From Bdellovibrionales bacterium (lineage in GTDB: Bacteria; Bdellovibrionota; Bdellovibrionia; Bdellovibrionales; JAMPXM01): a stretch of DNA of 64,000 nt. The position numbers and the translations under genes were made by a program. The stretch lies in the NCBI GenBank assembly GCA_016713885.1, contig JADJOF010000004.1:523635-587634 (forward strand). Direction: 5' to 3'. Shown here piece after piece: positions 1 through 7,961 of the stretch (the stretch's first letter is position 1; each line of letters starts with the position of its first letter). The notes beneath the pieces are model-generated. The model saw only the letters and a list, made by a program, of their open reading frames with translations. It did not search any database and was not told the origin of the DNA.

Positions 1-336
1 CTCCGGTCTCACCACGTAAATTCCGAGCTCCTGATTCTCCATCGCATGCTTCAGCATTTCCTGACTCAGCGGACGATTGGCCAGCAGAACATCGAGATAG
101 CCCAGACCTTCAAATTGAATGACCTCCGACGTCTCGTTGACCACGACAAATCCTCGACTCTCAAGCGACGATCGAATCGCCTGTCGCTTCGTACCATCTG
201 CGAGAAAATCAATATCAGCCGTCGCGCGATGTTGACCATAGGCGGCCAATGCAAAACCACCGATTAACGCATGACTCACTGACTGCACCAGTAGTGCCTC
301 ATGAGCTTCAGAAAGAGTCTTGCGAAGGCTTATCAT
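1..336 (-). CDS. Nucleotidyltransferase-fold protein (partial, runs off window)
   Basis: The minus strand is open from an ATG at 336 to the window edge, so only the first 112 residues are present. They read as a nucleotidyltransferase of the AbiEii/MNT type: a helical start, then GGFALAAYG, then ADIDFL, which matches the G-G-h-A plus D-x-D metal-binding core of this superfamily. Members act as toxin-antitoxin nucleotidyltransferases or as stand-alone enzymes of unknown substrate. No partner gene is visible upstream, and any downstream partner lies outside the window. The fold is well supported; the role is not. Confidence 0.6.
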   Translation of the reverse strand, partial: MISLRKTLSEAHEALLVQSVSHALIGGFALAAYGQHRATADIDFLADGTKRQAIRSSLESRGFVVVNETSEVIQFEGLGYLDVLLANRPLSQEMLKHAMENQELGIYVVRPE

Positions 337-523
337 GAGTCAATGGTAGCAACACGGGCCAGTGCCCACAAGCGTGATCCCCGACCTTGGTGCATCAAAA
401 GACTCTGTCGCAAAGCCGCTCTCTCAAAAAGTGCTCGCGGTTGCGCAGACCAAACTCATCTTTAAAGTCATCGGTGAAGTCGGAATGGACCGTCACCTCT
501 CGCGGAGGCAATCGGGTATTCTG

Positions 524-736
524 TCAATCAAATTGCCAAAGACCATCTCCGGTTTGACTGGACGTCAAATTGCCAGCCGCATCTGAAATACAGAGCCGAT
601 AAAAGTAAGGGGTATCTGAGGACACCACATCGTCAAAGCTCACGTTAACGAATGGGCCCGTCGTTGAGCAAACCAAGGTGCCGGTCAAATAATTTGCTAT
701 TCCATGTTCCAATTGCGAAATCCCAAAATGATACAT
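524..736 (-). pseudogene. Remnant of a cell-surface repeat protein (fibronectin-III-like piece)
   Basis: This 70-residue minus-strand frame starts at an ATG at 736, just past the end of dppF. Its second half (SSDTPYFYRLCISDAAGNLT) has the Y-x-Y/F-R-h-C-x-x-D-x-x-G-N pattern of fibronectin-III-like or adhesin repeats found many times in large exported proteins of this group. It has no signal peptide and no second repeat, so it looks like the tail of a lost larger gene. It could also be a chance open frame; support is modest. Confidence 0.3.
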
Positions 737-746
737 GGTTGCACCT

Positions 747-1638
747 TTAACCTCTAACGTGGCAATTGAACTGACGGTCACCTCTGGTGGTGACCGTTGG
801 ATACTCTGTACGACAAATCGGCTGAACAAAGGGACAGCGACCCGCGAACGAACAGCCCGGCAAGACCTCGAGCGGTGATGGCGGCTCGCCTTGAACGACG
901 CGCACTGGTGGTCCGTCGGTGGCGTCGGGATCGGACTGCAACAGCGTTTCGGTATAGGGATGTTGCGCTTTTGTAAGCACGTCGCGTGCGGGTCCACTTT
1001 CAACAACGCGGCCCAGATACAGCACGGCTACCCGCTGAGCGATAAATCGAACAACGGAAAGATCGTGGGAAATAAAGATCAGCGATAGACCTTGAGTCGC
1101 CTGAAGCTCTTTTAACAAATTGAGAATCTGCGCCTGAATCGAAACATCGAGTGCCGAGACCGGCTCATCGAGAACAAGAATTTTTGAATCGAGAGCCAGA
1201 GCTCTTCCAATATTCACTCGCTGTCGCTGTCCACCCGACAACTCATGAGGAAAGCGCCCCAAAAGTTCCGCTGTGATTCCGACTTTTGCGGCAATGGTCT
1301 CAGCTCGGCTACGATCCGCGTCGGTAAACCGCCAACGACCCTCGCGAATCAAAATCGGCTCAACTAAAATTTGCTCCACCCGACGGCGCGGATGGAGCGA
1401 TCCCAGTGAATCCTGGAAACACCATTGGGATAATCGATTCGCTGGTTTCGATCACACCGCGATCAGGCTTTTCAAGACCGACAAGTAAGCGTGCGAGTGT
1501 ACTTTTGCCACAGCCACTTTCGCCGACAATCGCGAGGGTTTCGCCCTCGCCGACCTCAAGATCAACGCCCCGAAGAGCGCGAACAGCGCCTCCGGAAACA
1601 TGATAGGTTTTTTCAAGGCCGTGGGCGCGAAGTCTCAC
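747..1638 (-). CDS. dppF: Dipeptide ABC transporter ATPase DppF/OppF (frameshifted)
   Basis: This is the second ATPase of a peptide importer. The N-terminal part (1638 to about 1419) has the Walker A motif GESGCGKST. The C-terminal part has the signature LSGGQRQRV, Walker B (ILVLDEPVSALD), the switch His (ISHDLS) and the oligopeptide-transporter C-terminal Cys region (C-x5-CPF-x4-C). The two parts are in different frames. Removing one base from the A run at 1417-1419 joins MVF to QDSLGSLHPRRRVEQ, the normal Q-loop region. The stretch between Walker A and the Q-loop is shorter than usual. Last gene of the dpp operon; it starts 7 bases after the coiled-coil gene ends. Confidence 0.85.
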
Positions 1639-1645
1639 TCGAAAC

Positions 1646-2065
1646 TCACTTCTTCAGTTCAGTTTTTGCATCGTCGTAAGCCGTTCGAACTTCTGTCCAT
1701 GCCTTCTCAAGGCCTTTCTTCATTTTCGTCCACGCAGCGCCGGTGGATTTTTCAAAGGCTTCGTACTTTTTGTTGAGATCATCGCGTTTATACTGAAGCT
1801 CGGCGAGCTTCTTTTTTGTCTTCTCTTGAACCTCGGTCGAAGTCGACTGCGCTTCCTTTTTTAGACTCTCAATTTCGCGATCGACGTCGGCGATGTTTGA
1901 CTTCATTCGTTTGGCGAAGTCTTCTTTTTTCTCAGTGGCAAACTCTTGTGCGGCCTCGACAGCCTCTGCCGATTCCTTTTTTACTTTCTCGGCCGTGACC
2001 TTCTTTTCAGCTTGAGCAAGTGATGCCGCAACGAGAACACAGAGAACGATAAACAGATTTTTCAC
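1646..2065 (-). CDS. Exported coiled-coil protein inside the dpp operon
   Basis: This is a protein of about 139 residues with a signal peptide (hydrophobic core, cleavage near SLAQA) and then an almost wholly helical, Lys/Glu-rich stretch typical of a long coiled coil. I do not recognise a family. The GTG at 2065 is the preferred start: it overlaps the dppD stop as GTGA, lies behind the RBS-like AAAGGGG, and gives a clean signal peptide; an upstream start at 2098 would lie inside dppD. Its place between dppD and dppF suggests co-translation with the transporter, with a periplasmic role near the importer or the wall. Function unknown. Confidence 0.65.
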   Translation of the reverse strand: MKNLFIVLCVLVAASLAQAEKKVTAEKVKKESAEAVEAAQEFATEKKEDFAKRMKSNIADVDREIESLKKEAQSTSTEVQEKTKKKLAELQYKRDDLNKKYEAFEKSTGAAWTKMKKGLEKAWTEVRTAYDDAKTELKK

Positions 2066-3024
2066 AATGAGCCCCTTTCGTTTCTTGATAAAAAACATCG
2101 ATTAAACTTCGAAGTTGCGTCGAACGCCGGAGCCTCGCGCTCGCAGCGGTCAAATTTCTTTTCACAGCGAGCCGCAAACACACAGCCGCGTATCTGCTCG
2201 GTGGCCCGTGGGACAGAACCAGGAATTGTCTTCAGTCGATCACCGGAGCCTCCGCCCAAGTGGGGCCGCGCGGCGAGCAACGCCTGCGTATACGGATGCT
2301 GGGGCGACTTTAAAATCGCGCCCGCAGCAGCAAGCTCGAGCGATTGGCCTGCGTACATCACCAAGATATCGTCGCAAAGCCTGCCTGCGACAGAAAGATC
2401 ATGAGTCACAAAAAGTAACGACATCCCGCGCTTCTTCTTAAGAGAAAACAGAAGCTCAAGAATCTGCATCTGCACGGTGACGTCCAATGCCGTCGTCGGC
2501 TCATCGGCAATCAAAAGTTCGGGCTCTGAAGCCAAAGCTTGAGCGATCGCCACACGCTGACTCATTCCGCCGGAGAGCTGATGCGGGTAGGCATCCCAAC
2601 GCGTCTCCGGTGCAGGAATTCCGACGTCGCCAAGAATTTCAAGTCCACGCTTACGACGCTCAGCGCTCGAGCGAATCCCGAGACGAAGTTTGAGAACTTC
2701 ATCAATTTGAAAGCCGACCGTAAAACTTGGATTCAGACACGTCATCGGATCCTGAAAAATCATCGCGATCTCGCGCCCACGGACAGCTCGTCGCTCGCGC
2801 TCTGTCATGGTTTGAAGAGAACGACCTCCCCACGAAAGTTCGCCGCTGACTTGCGCCTGCTCAGGCAAAAGCCCCATCAGCGCCAGCGCCGTCAGCGACT
2901 TTCCCGAACCCGACTCACCGACTACGCCAAGCGAACGCCCGGCATCCAATTGAAAGCAAACATCGCGAACCGGGTTCGCCGCGCCAAAGCGGATCGAAAG
3001 GTGATCGACAATGAGGTTCTTCAT
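2062..3024 (-). CDS. dppD: Dipeptide ABC transporter ATPase DppD/OppD
   Basis: First ATPase of the peptide importer, 320 residues, the usual length. Visible motifs in order are Walker A (GESGSGKSLT), Q-loop (MIFQDPMTCLNP), signature (LSGGMSQRV), Walker B (LLIADEPTTALD), the switch His (VTHDLS) and the C-terminal oligopeptide-transporter extension with spaced Cys residues. It hydrolyses ATP at the inner face of the membrane as a heterodimer with DppF. It overlaps dppC by 4 bases at its start and the coiled-coil gene by GTGA at its end. Confidence 0.93.
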   Translation of the reverse strand: MKNLIVDHLSIRFGAANPVRDVCFQLDAGRSLGVVGESGSGKSLTALALMGLLPEQAQVSGELSWGGRSLQTMTERERRAVRGREIAMIFQDPMTCLNPSFTVGFQIDEVLKLRLGIRSSAERRKRGLEILGDVGIPAPETRWDAYPHQLSGGMSQRVAIAQALASEPELLIADEPTTALDVTVQMQILELLFSLKKKRGMSLLFVTHDLSVAGRLCDDILVMYAGQSLELAAAGAILKSPQHPYTQALLAARPHLGGGSGDRLKTIPGSVPRATEQIRGCVFAARCEKKFDRCEREAPAFDATSKFNRCFLSRNERGSL

Positions 3025-3836
3025 AGTTTCCTCAACTTTGGATCAAGCCGATCGCGCAAACTATCGCCCAAAACATTCACCGACAAAATCACGACCAAAA
3101 TACAAAGCCCTGGAAGCACCACCAAGAAAGGTGCGCTCTCGATAAATCCCTTAGCGTCAGCGAGCATCGTGCCCCACTCCGCAGCAGGTGGGCGCGCACC
3201 AAGGCCCAAGAAGCCAAGTGCGGCGACATTCAAAACACCGTCGCCAAAACCGAGCGTCAATTGCACAAGAATTGGCGCCATGCAATTCGGCAGCAGATCC
3301 AGCGCGACCGTGCGCAATGAACTCGCCCCAAACAGTCGAGACGACAGCGCGTAGCTCTTCGTTTTCTCTATCGCTATTGCCGCTCTCACCACACGCACAA
3401 CGCCAGGAATCGACGTCACCGCCGCCGCAAGCACCGCATTCGTTAGGCTTGGTCCCAAAATCGTAACAACCACGATCGCCAGCAAAATAGATGGAAGCGC
3501 CATCAGCGTATCCATCAGACGCAAAATGACCGACTCAATCCAGCCACCACTCCAACCGGCTATCGCTCCGATGAGTACACCAAGACTCATCGAAATCAGC
3601 GTCACCGCAAGACCAGCAAAAAGAGAAAGCCGCGCACCTTCAATCAAGCGTGAAACCTGATCGCGACCGACATCATCGGTACCAAGAATGAATCGCGCAT
3701 CAGCACCATCGAAGCCTAACGGTGACAGGCGATAAGCACCCTCAAAAGTCTGACTTGCCGAGTACGGGGCTAGCCACGGACCGAAAATCGCAAGCAGCAA
3801 AAAGAAACCAACAGTCGCAAGGGCAAGGCGCTTCAT
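3021..3836 (-). CDS. dppC: Dipeptide ABC transporter permease DppC
   Basis: Inner-membrane permease of about 271 residues. It has an N-terminal hydrophobic helix, the phrase LGTDDVGRDQVSRLIEGAR typical of DppC/OppC, and later an EAA-loop region followed by membrane helices. The ATG at 3836 overlaps the dppB stop as ATGA, so it is preferred over the longer frame reaching 4001. With DppB it forms the translocation channel. Confidence 0.93.
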   Translation of the reverse strand: MKRLALATVGFFLLLAIFGPWLAPYSASQTFEGAYRLSPLGFDGADARFILGTDDVGRDQVSRLIEGARLSLFAGLAVTLISMSLGVLIGAIAGWSGGWIESVILRLMDTLMALPSILLAIVVVTILGPSLTNAVLAAAVTSIPGVVRVVRAAIAIEKTKSYALSSRLFGASSLRTVALDLLPNCMAPILVQLTLGFGDGVLNVAALGFLGLGARPPAAEWGTMLADAKGFIESAPFLVVLPGLCILVVILSVNVLGDSLRDRLDPKLRKL

Positions 3837-4861
3837 GAGCGCCCCCGATCGCGCAGACGGGGCGAAATCCAAAATGAAAGCAAGTCGACAATCAAACTTG
3901 TGGTGACAACGATCACAGCCACAAGCAATACGCCACCTTGAATCACCGGATAGTCGCGAGATTGAACCGCCGACACAAGCCAGCGCCCAAGGCCCGGCCA
4001 ACTAAAAATCGTCTCCGTCAAAATCGCACCAGTCAAAATCGTACCGAGCATAAGGCCAACAACGGTCACCACCGGAATCAGTGCATTGCGAAGAGCATGG
4101 AGACCAATAACGCGCATCGGACTTAAACCTTTGGCGCGGGCCGTGCGTACATAGTCCTCACCGATCACCTCAAGCAAACTCGAACGCGTCATCCGAGCAA
4201 TCACCGCGAGCGGCACCGTCGCAAGAACAATCACCGGTAGCGTCAAGTGGCGAAGCGCACTCCAAAACGCAGCGACCTTCTCGCCCCACGCCGCCTCCAT
4301 CATCCAACAATCAATCAAGAGCCAACCCGACTTCAGCGGTACATCGTACTCGACGGCGATACGGCCCGACACCGGAAGCCAAGCGAGCTTCACGCTGAAG
4401 AGAACGATCGCCATCAATCCCCACCAGAAGATCGGCATCGAATACAAGGTCACCGCCAGTGACATCGAAACGCGATCAAGCCAGCGCCCTCGCGTCAGCG
4501 CCGCGACAATGCCAAGCCCAACACCGGCAATCGTCGCCAAGATCAAAGCCAATACTCCAAGCTCAGACGTCGCAGCAAAGCGCTCTAAAAACTCACCAAG
4601 CACGGGACGCCCAGAAAGAATCGAAACTCCTAAGTCACCACGCACAGCGCCTGCTGCAAAAAGTCCGTACTGCTCAATGAGACTTCGATCGAGCCCAAGA
4701 CGCGCCTTCAATTCCGCAATCGCCTCAGGCGAAGCGCCACGCTCTCCGATCATCAAGGTCACCGGATCCCCCGGCACCATGCGAATCAAAAAAAATGCGA
4801 CAAGGCTCACGCCCAAAAGCGTGAGCCCAATCTCAAATAAACGGCGGCTCGCAGTTTTCAA
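3833..4861 (-). CDS. dppB: Dipeptide ABC transporter permease DppB
   Basis: Second channel subunit, about 342 residues. It shows the family's start (hydrophobic helix followed by RMVPGDPVTLMIGERG), the EAA-type loop (YVRTARAKGLSPMRVIGLHALRNA is the region; key residues are the R-A-K-G core) and several membrane helices. The start is uncertain. No ATG is available; a TTG at 4861 follows the dppA stop and its GGAGCTG, while a TTG at 4903 would overlap dppA. A CTG at 4867 is also possible. Confidence 0.88.
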   Translation of the reverse strand: MKTASRRLFEIGLTLLGVSLVAFFLIRMVPGDPVTLMIGERGASPEAIAELKARLGLDRSLIEQYGLFAAGAVRGDLGVSILSGRPVLGEFLERFAATSELGVLALILATIAGVGLGIVAALTRGRWLDRVSMSLAVTLYSMPIFWWGLMAIVLFSVKLAWLPVSGRIAVEYDVPLKSGWLLIDCWMMEAAWGEKVAAFWSALRHLTLPVIVLATVPLAVIARMTRSSLLEVIGEDYVRTARAKGLSPMRVIGLHALRNALIPVVTVVGLMLGTILTGAILTETIFSWPGLGRWLVSAVQSRDYPVIQGGVLLVAVIVVTTSLIVDLLSFWISPRLRDRGRS

Positions 4862-4868
4862 AATCAGG

Positions 4869-6464
4869 TTACAGCTCCACTCCGTAAAAAGAATCTGTAC
4901 CAAACGGTGACATCACGTAACCTTTGACCCGTTTGTCCATCGCCCGAAAGGCCTTGGCGTGCGCCAAAGTCACCCACGGCAGCTCACGCTTGAATACCTC
5001 TTGAGCCTTCGTGTAAAGCTCGGTTCGTTTTTTCATATCAGGAGCCTGACGGGCCTCCGTCACGAGCTTATCAAACTCCTTATTGCACCAGCGCGAATAG
5101 TTCGACCCACCTGTGACGGCCGCACAGCTCAACAGTGTACCGAGAAAGTTATCGGGATCGCCGTTGTCACCGGTCCAACCAATCAAGAGAAGGTCGTGCT
5201 CTCCCTTGCGCGCTTTATCGAGGTATGTCCCCCACTCATAAGAAACGAGCTTCACTTTCACGCCAACCGCGGCAAGATCGGCTTGCATCATTTCAGCCAT
5301 TTTTTTTGCGTTCGGATTGTAGGGCCGAGAAACCGGCATATACCATAGAGTGGTTTCAAATCCGTTCGGGTAACCAGCATCAGCTAAAAGCTTTTTTGCC
5401 CCAGCGACATCTTGTTCAACATCTTTTGTCGCCTTGTTGTACGACCACATGCTCGGCGGAATCGGATTTTTCGCCAACATTGCTTGCCCCTGATAAATCG
5501 CATCAAGGTAGGTCTTGCGATTCAAAGCCTTCGCCAAGGCCTCGCGCACGCGGCGATCGCCAAACGGCTTTTTTTCAACGTTGATCGCAAGGTAGCCGAC
5601 ATTCAGCCCCTCGCGCTCCATCACCGAAACACTGAGTTCTTTCTTTAGACCCGCCAAATCCATCACCGAGGGCTCGGCCACCAGCTGACATTCACCGCGC
5701 TTTAGCTTCTGAGAACGCACCGAAGGATCGACAGTGATCGCGAACACGAGCTTATCGATTTTATTTTTACCCTGGAAATACTTAGGATGCGCTTCATATC
5801 GAATCTGCGAGTCCTTCTCATATCGCACCAGCTGAAACGGTCCAGTCCCAACCGGCTCAAGATCAATTTTTTCTGGAGTCTTCGCCGCCAATACTTTCGC
5901 GCCATACTCAGCCGACAGAATCGAAGCGAAGTCCATTCCCATATTGGCCAAGAACGGCGTTTCTGGACGCGAAAGCACAAACGTTACCGTGTAGTCGTCC
6001 ACTTTTTTGACTTCAGTGACGAGTTTGTCCATCTCCATCGACGTGAAGTACTCAAAGACGCCGCCATTCACGCGGTTGAACGGATGATCTTTTTTCAGCA
6101 TGCGGTTGAAAGTAAAGACGACATCATCGGCATTGAACGGACGCGTCGGCTTGAACCAGGGAGTCGACTGAAACTCGACACCCTTGCGCAATTTAAATGT
6201 CACTTCGAGTTTGTTTTTTGAGGTCGTCCAGCTTTCCGCCAGTGACGGAACAACCTTAGTCCCGCCCTTTTCAAAATCAACGAGGCGGTTGTAGATCGTG
6301 CGCGAGCTCGCGTTGAACGTCGGACCATCGGATCCCATTTGCGGATTGAAAGTTCGCGGACTGCCCTCAGAGCAGTACACAAATGTTCCAGCAGCGGCAT
6401 TGGCCGCACTCAGCGCCCCAAAAGTCACCATGGCTAGAGCCAGCAGAGCCTTTGAATTCATCAT
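4869..6464 (-). CDS. dppA: Periplasmic dipeptide-binding protein DppA
   Basis: Substrate-binding protein of the importer, 531 residues, with a signal peptide of about 24 residues. The family 5 solute-binding pattern is clear throughout: YCSEGSPRTFNPQ at the mature start, LAESW, FNADDVVFTFNRML, GTGPFQLVRYE, and the region with GWTGDNGDPDNFL that is very close to the E. coli DppA type. It captures di- or short peptides (some DppA proteins also bind heme) and delivers them to DppBC. It is the first gene of the operon; a purine-rich RBS (GGGGGAG) precedes the ATG. Confidence 0.93.
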   Translation of the reverse strand: MMNSKALLALAMVTFGALSAANAAAGTFVYCSEGSPRTFNPQMGSDGPTFNASSRTIYNRLVDFEKGGTKVVPSLAESWTTSKNKLEVTFKLRKGVEFQSTPWFKPTRPFNADDVVFTFNRMLKKDHPFNRVNGGVFEYFTSMEMDKLVTEVKKVDDYTVTFVLSRPETPFLANMGMDFASILSAEYGAKVLAAKTPEKIDLEPVGTGPFQLVRYEKDSQIRYEAHPKYFQGKNKIDKLVFAITVDPSVRSQKLKRGECQLVAEPSVMDLAGLKKELSVSVMEREGLNVGYLAINVEKKPFGDRRVREALAKALNRKTYLDAIYQGQAMLAKNPIPPSMWSYNKATKDVEQDVAGAKKLLADAGYPNGFETTLWYMPVSRPYNPNAKKMAEMMQADLAAVGVKVKLVSYEWGTYLDKARKGEHDLLLIGWTGDNGDPDNFLGTLLSCAAVTGGSNYSRWCNKEFDKLVTEARQAPDMKKRTELYTKAQEVFKRELPWVTLAHAKAFRAMDKRVKGYVMSPFGTDSFYGVEL

Positions 6465-6572
6465 ATCTCCCCCTCGTCAAACGTCTGGGAAAATACTCGA
6501 CCGATCGTGCAAATGAGTCAAACGACGCCGCCCTCCCCTAGAGGGAAAAGCGCATTTGCGTCATATGAACCT

Positions 6573-6592
6573 CCCCGCCCCAAGGGGCGGGG
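6573..6592. repeat. Palindrome at the 3' end of the IS200-type element
   Basis: A perfect 9-bp inverted repeat (CCCCGCCCC and its complement) with a 2-base loop lies just downstream of the transposase gene. The core recurs at 7167-7183 upstream of the gene, so it is probably the right-end hairpin of the element. It may also act as a terminator. Confidence 0.6.
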
Positions 6593-6603
6593 TTTCATGA
6601 GCG

Positions 6604-7056
6604 CTACGGTCTCGCTTTCCCTGTTGGGAAAAGCTCGCCTTGCGCAGACTCAAGCCCCTTGTCTGCGTGCTGCTCGATGTACCGTTTGACCGTCGCCGCG
6701 GTCACGCCATGTCCTACGGTCCTCACAAAGTAGCTGTCGCCCCACAACTCTCCGGCCCAAAGTTTACGTCTCAGATACTCAAATCTCTTAAACATCAGCC
6801 GGGCACTCACGCTCTTCAGAATTCCAATGCCCTTACCTACTGACTTCTGCGGCGGGATTCCGATCTGGATATGAACATGATCCACATCAACTTCGATCTC
6901 TACGATTTCCATTCCATATTCCGCAGCAGCCCGCCGCAAAACCCTCTCGCAGAACGCCCGCTCATGTTCGAGCGTGAGAACCCTCTTTCGATACTTCGTG
7001 ACCCAGATCACGTGATAAAGACACTCATAGACGGCGTGACTGCTGCGCTTGAAACT
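6604..7056 (-). CDS. tnpA: IS200/IS605 transposase TnpA (Y1 HUH)
   Basis: A protein of about 150 residues with all hallmarks of a single-strand Y1 transposase: the early YHVIWVTKYRKRVL strand, the HUH metal motif (VDHVHIQI), and the catalytic Tyr helix (TVKRYIEQH) near the C terminus, after GELWGDSYFVRTVG. The ATG at 7056 begins MSFKRSSHAVYE, the normal family start; the frame runs further upstream without support. The gene looks intact. It sits between ung and dppA. Confidence 0.88.
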   Translation of the reverse strand, partial: SFKRSSHAVYECLYHVIWVTKYRKRVLTLEHERAFCERVLRRAAAEYGMEIVEIEVDVDHVHIQIGIPPQKSVGKGIGILKSVSARLMFKRFEYLRRKLWAGELWGDSYFVRTVGHGVTAATVKRYIEQHADKGLESAQGELFPTGKARP

Positions 7057-7166
7057 CATCCGAAACTTATACTTCGTCCAAGGGCTTTCGCCTAGGTGGT
7101 GAATGGGGTCTCGGTGCCCCTTATGGGGCATTCTCGCCCCCCTTCAACCCCCCGCGCTACACCCCA

Positions 7167-7183
7167 CGCCCCAAGGGGCGGGG
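7167..7183. repeat. Palindrome at the 5' end of the IS200-type element
   Basis: CGCCCC-AA-GGGGCG with one-sided extension, identical over 17 bases to the palindrome downstream of tnpA. Likely left-end recognition hairpin. Confidence 0.5.
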
Positions 7184-7215
7184 ATCTGCGCGGAACTTTT
7201 TAGAACCAATTCACC

Positions 7216-7923
7216 CTAACTCACCGACCAATCAATCGGCGTCTCACCGCGCCGTTCGAGGTAGGCATTGATTTTCGAAAACGGCTTGCTCCCCAAAAAA
7301 CCACGATGCGCGGACAGTGGCGACGGGTGCGGCGACTCGATAACGAAATGCTTCTTTCGATCAATGACCGCACCTTTTTTCTGCGCGTAGGCGCCCCACA
7401 AAACAAAGACTACGCCCTCGCGTTTTTCTGACAACTCGCGAATCGCGCGGTCGGTAAATAGCTCCCAACCTTTGCCCTGATGTGAGGCCGCCTGTCCGTC
7501 GCGCACAGTCAATACGCTATTGAGCAACAACACCCCCTGCTTCGCCCAGTTCATCAAATACCCAGACTGCGAACGCGGTAGCCCCAAATCGGCCTCAAGC
7601 TCTTTATAGATATTCACAAGCGACGGCGGAAGCGACACGCCATCGCGAACCGAAAAGCAAAGTCCGTGCGCCTGCCCCTCACCGTGATAGGGATCCTGGC
7701 CAAGAATGACGACGCGCACTTGATTAAACGGCGTTGCATCGAATGCCGCAAAGTACTCAGCCGGTTGCGGATGCAGTTTCTTGCCGCTGTCGATCTCTGT
7801 TTTGATAAATGATCGCAGCTCCTGCATATGTTTTTGATCGAACTCATCGCCAAGCCGTTCAAGCCACGACGGATGCATTTTAACAGAACTGGACGCAGTG
7901 TCTGGATTCGCTGCAGGTTTCAT
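7216..7923 (-). CDS. ung: Uracil-DNA glycosylase
   Basis: Family 1 uracil-DNA glycosylase, 235 residues. It removes uracil from DNA at the start of base excision repair. Diagnostic motifs are present and intact: GQDPYHGEGQAHGLCFSV with the water-activating Asp, the LLNSVLTV region, VVFVLWGAYAQKK, and HPSPLSAHRGF, the DNA-intercalating loop with the catalytic His. The first 15 residues are unlike the family, so the ATG at 7878 is a possible alternative start. Confidence 0.95.
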   Translation of the reverse strand: MKPAANPDTASSSVKMHPSWLERLGDEFDQKHMQELRSFIKTEIDSGKKLHPQPAEYFAAFDATPFNQVRVVILGQDPYHGEGQAHGLCFSVRDGVSLPPSLVNIYKELEADLGLPRSQSGYLMNWAKQGVLLLNSVLTVRDGQAASHQGKGWELFTDRAIRELSEKREGVVFVLWGAYAQKKGAVIDRKKHFVIESPHPSPLSAHRGFLGSKPFSKINAYLERRGETPIDWSVS

Positions 7924-7961
7924 TTCACCAGTTCAAACTCGGATTTGTCAGAAATGTCAAA

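Larger units (their letters stand above)
6571..7183 (-). mobile_element. IS200/IS605-family element, tnpA only
   Basis: A short single-gene element. Its transposase gene is flanked by GC-rich palindromes that share the 17-base core CGCCCCAAGGGGCGGGG, at 6577-6592 and 7167-7183. A third hairpin (GCCCC-TTAT-GGGGC) lies near 7110-7122, just upstream of the gene. Subterminal hairpins are what Y1 transposases of this family recognise in single-stranded DNA. The element carries no tnpB. Exact cleavage points cannot be set from one copy. Confidence 0.65.

Noticed and set aside
747..1006. Minus-strand 160-codon frame starting at 1006
   Set aside because: Its first two thirds overlap dppF in another frame. 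Only the part after the dppF stop (524-736) resembles protein and is listed as a remnant.
2539..3354. Long plus-strand open frame (271 codons) opposite dppD and dppC
   Set aside because: It is antisense to two well-supported genes, its product is rich in Arg/Ser/Thr with no motif, and it has no RBS.
6465..6570. Riboswitch or leader upstream of dppA
   Set aside because: Only about 100 bases separate dppA from the IS200-type element and I found no structured leader beyond short GC-rich repeats.
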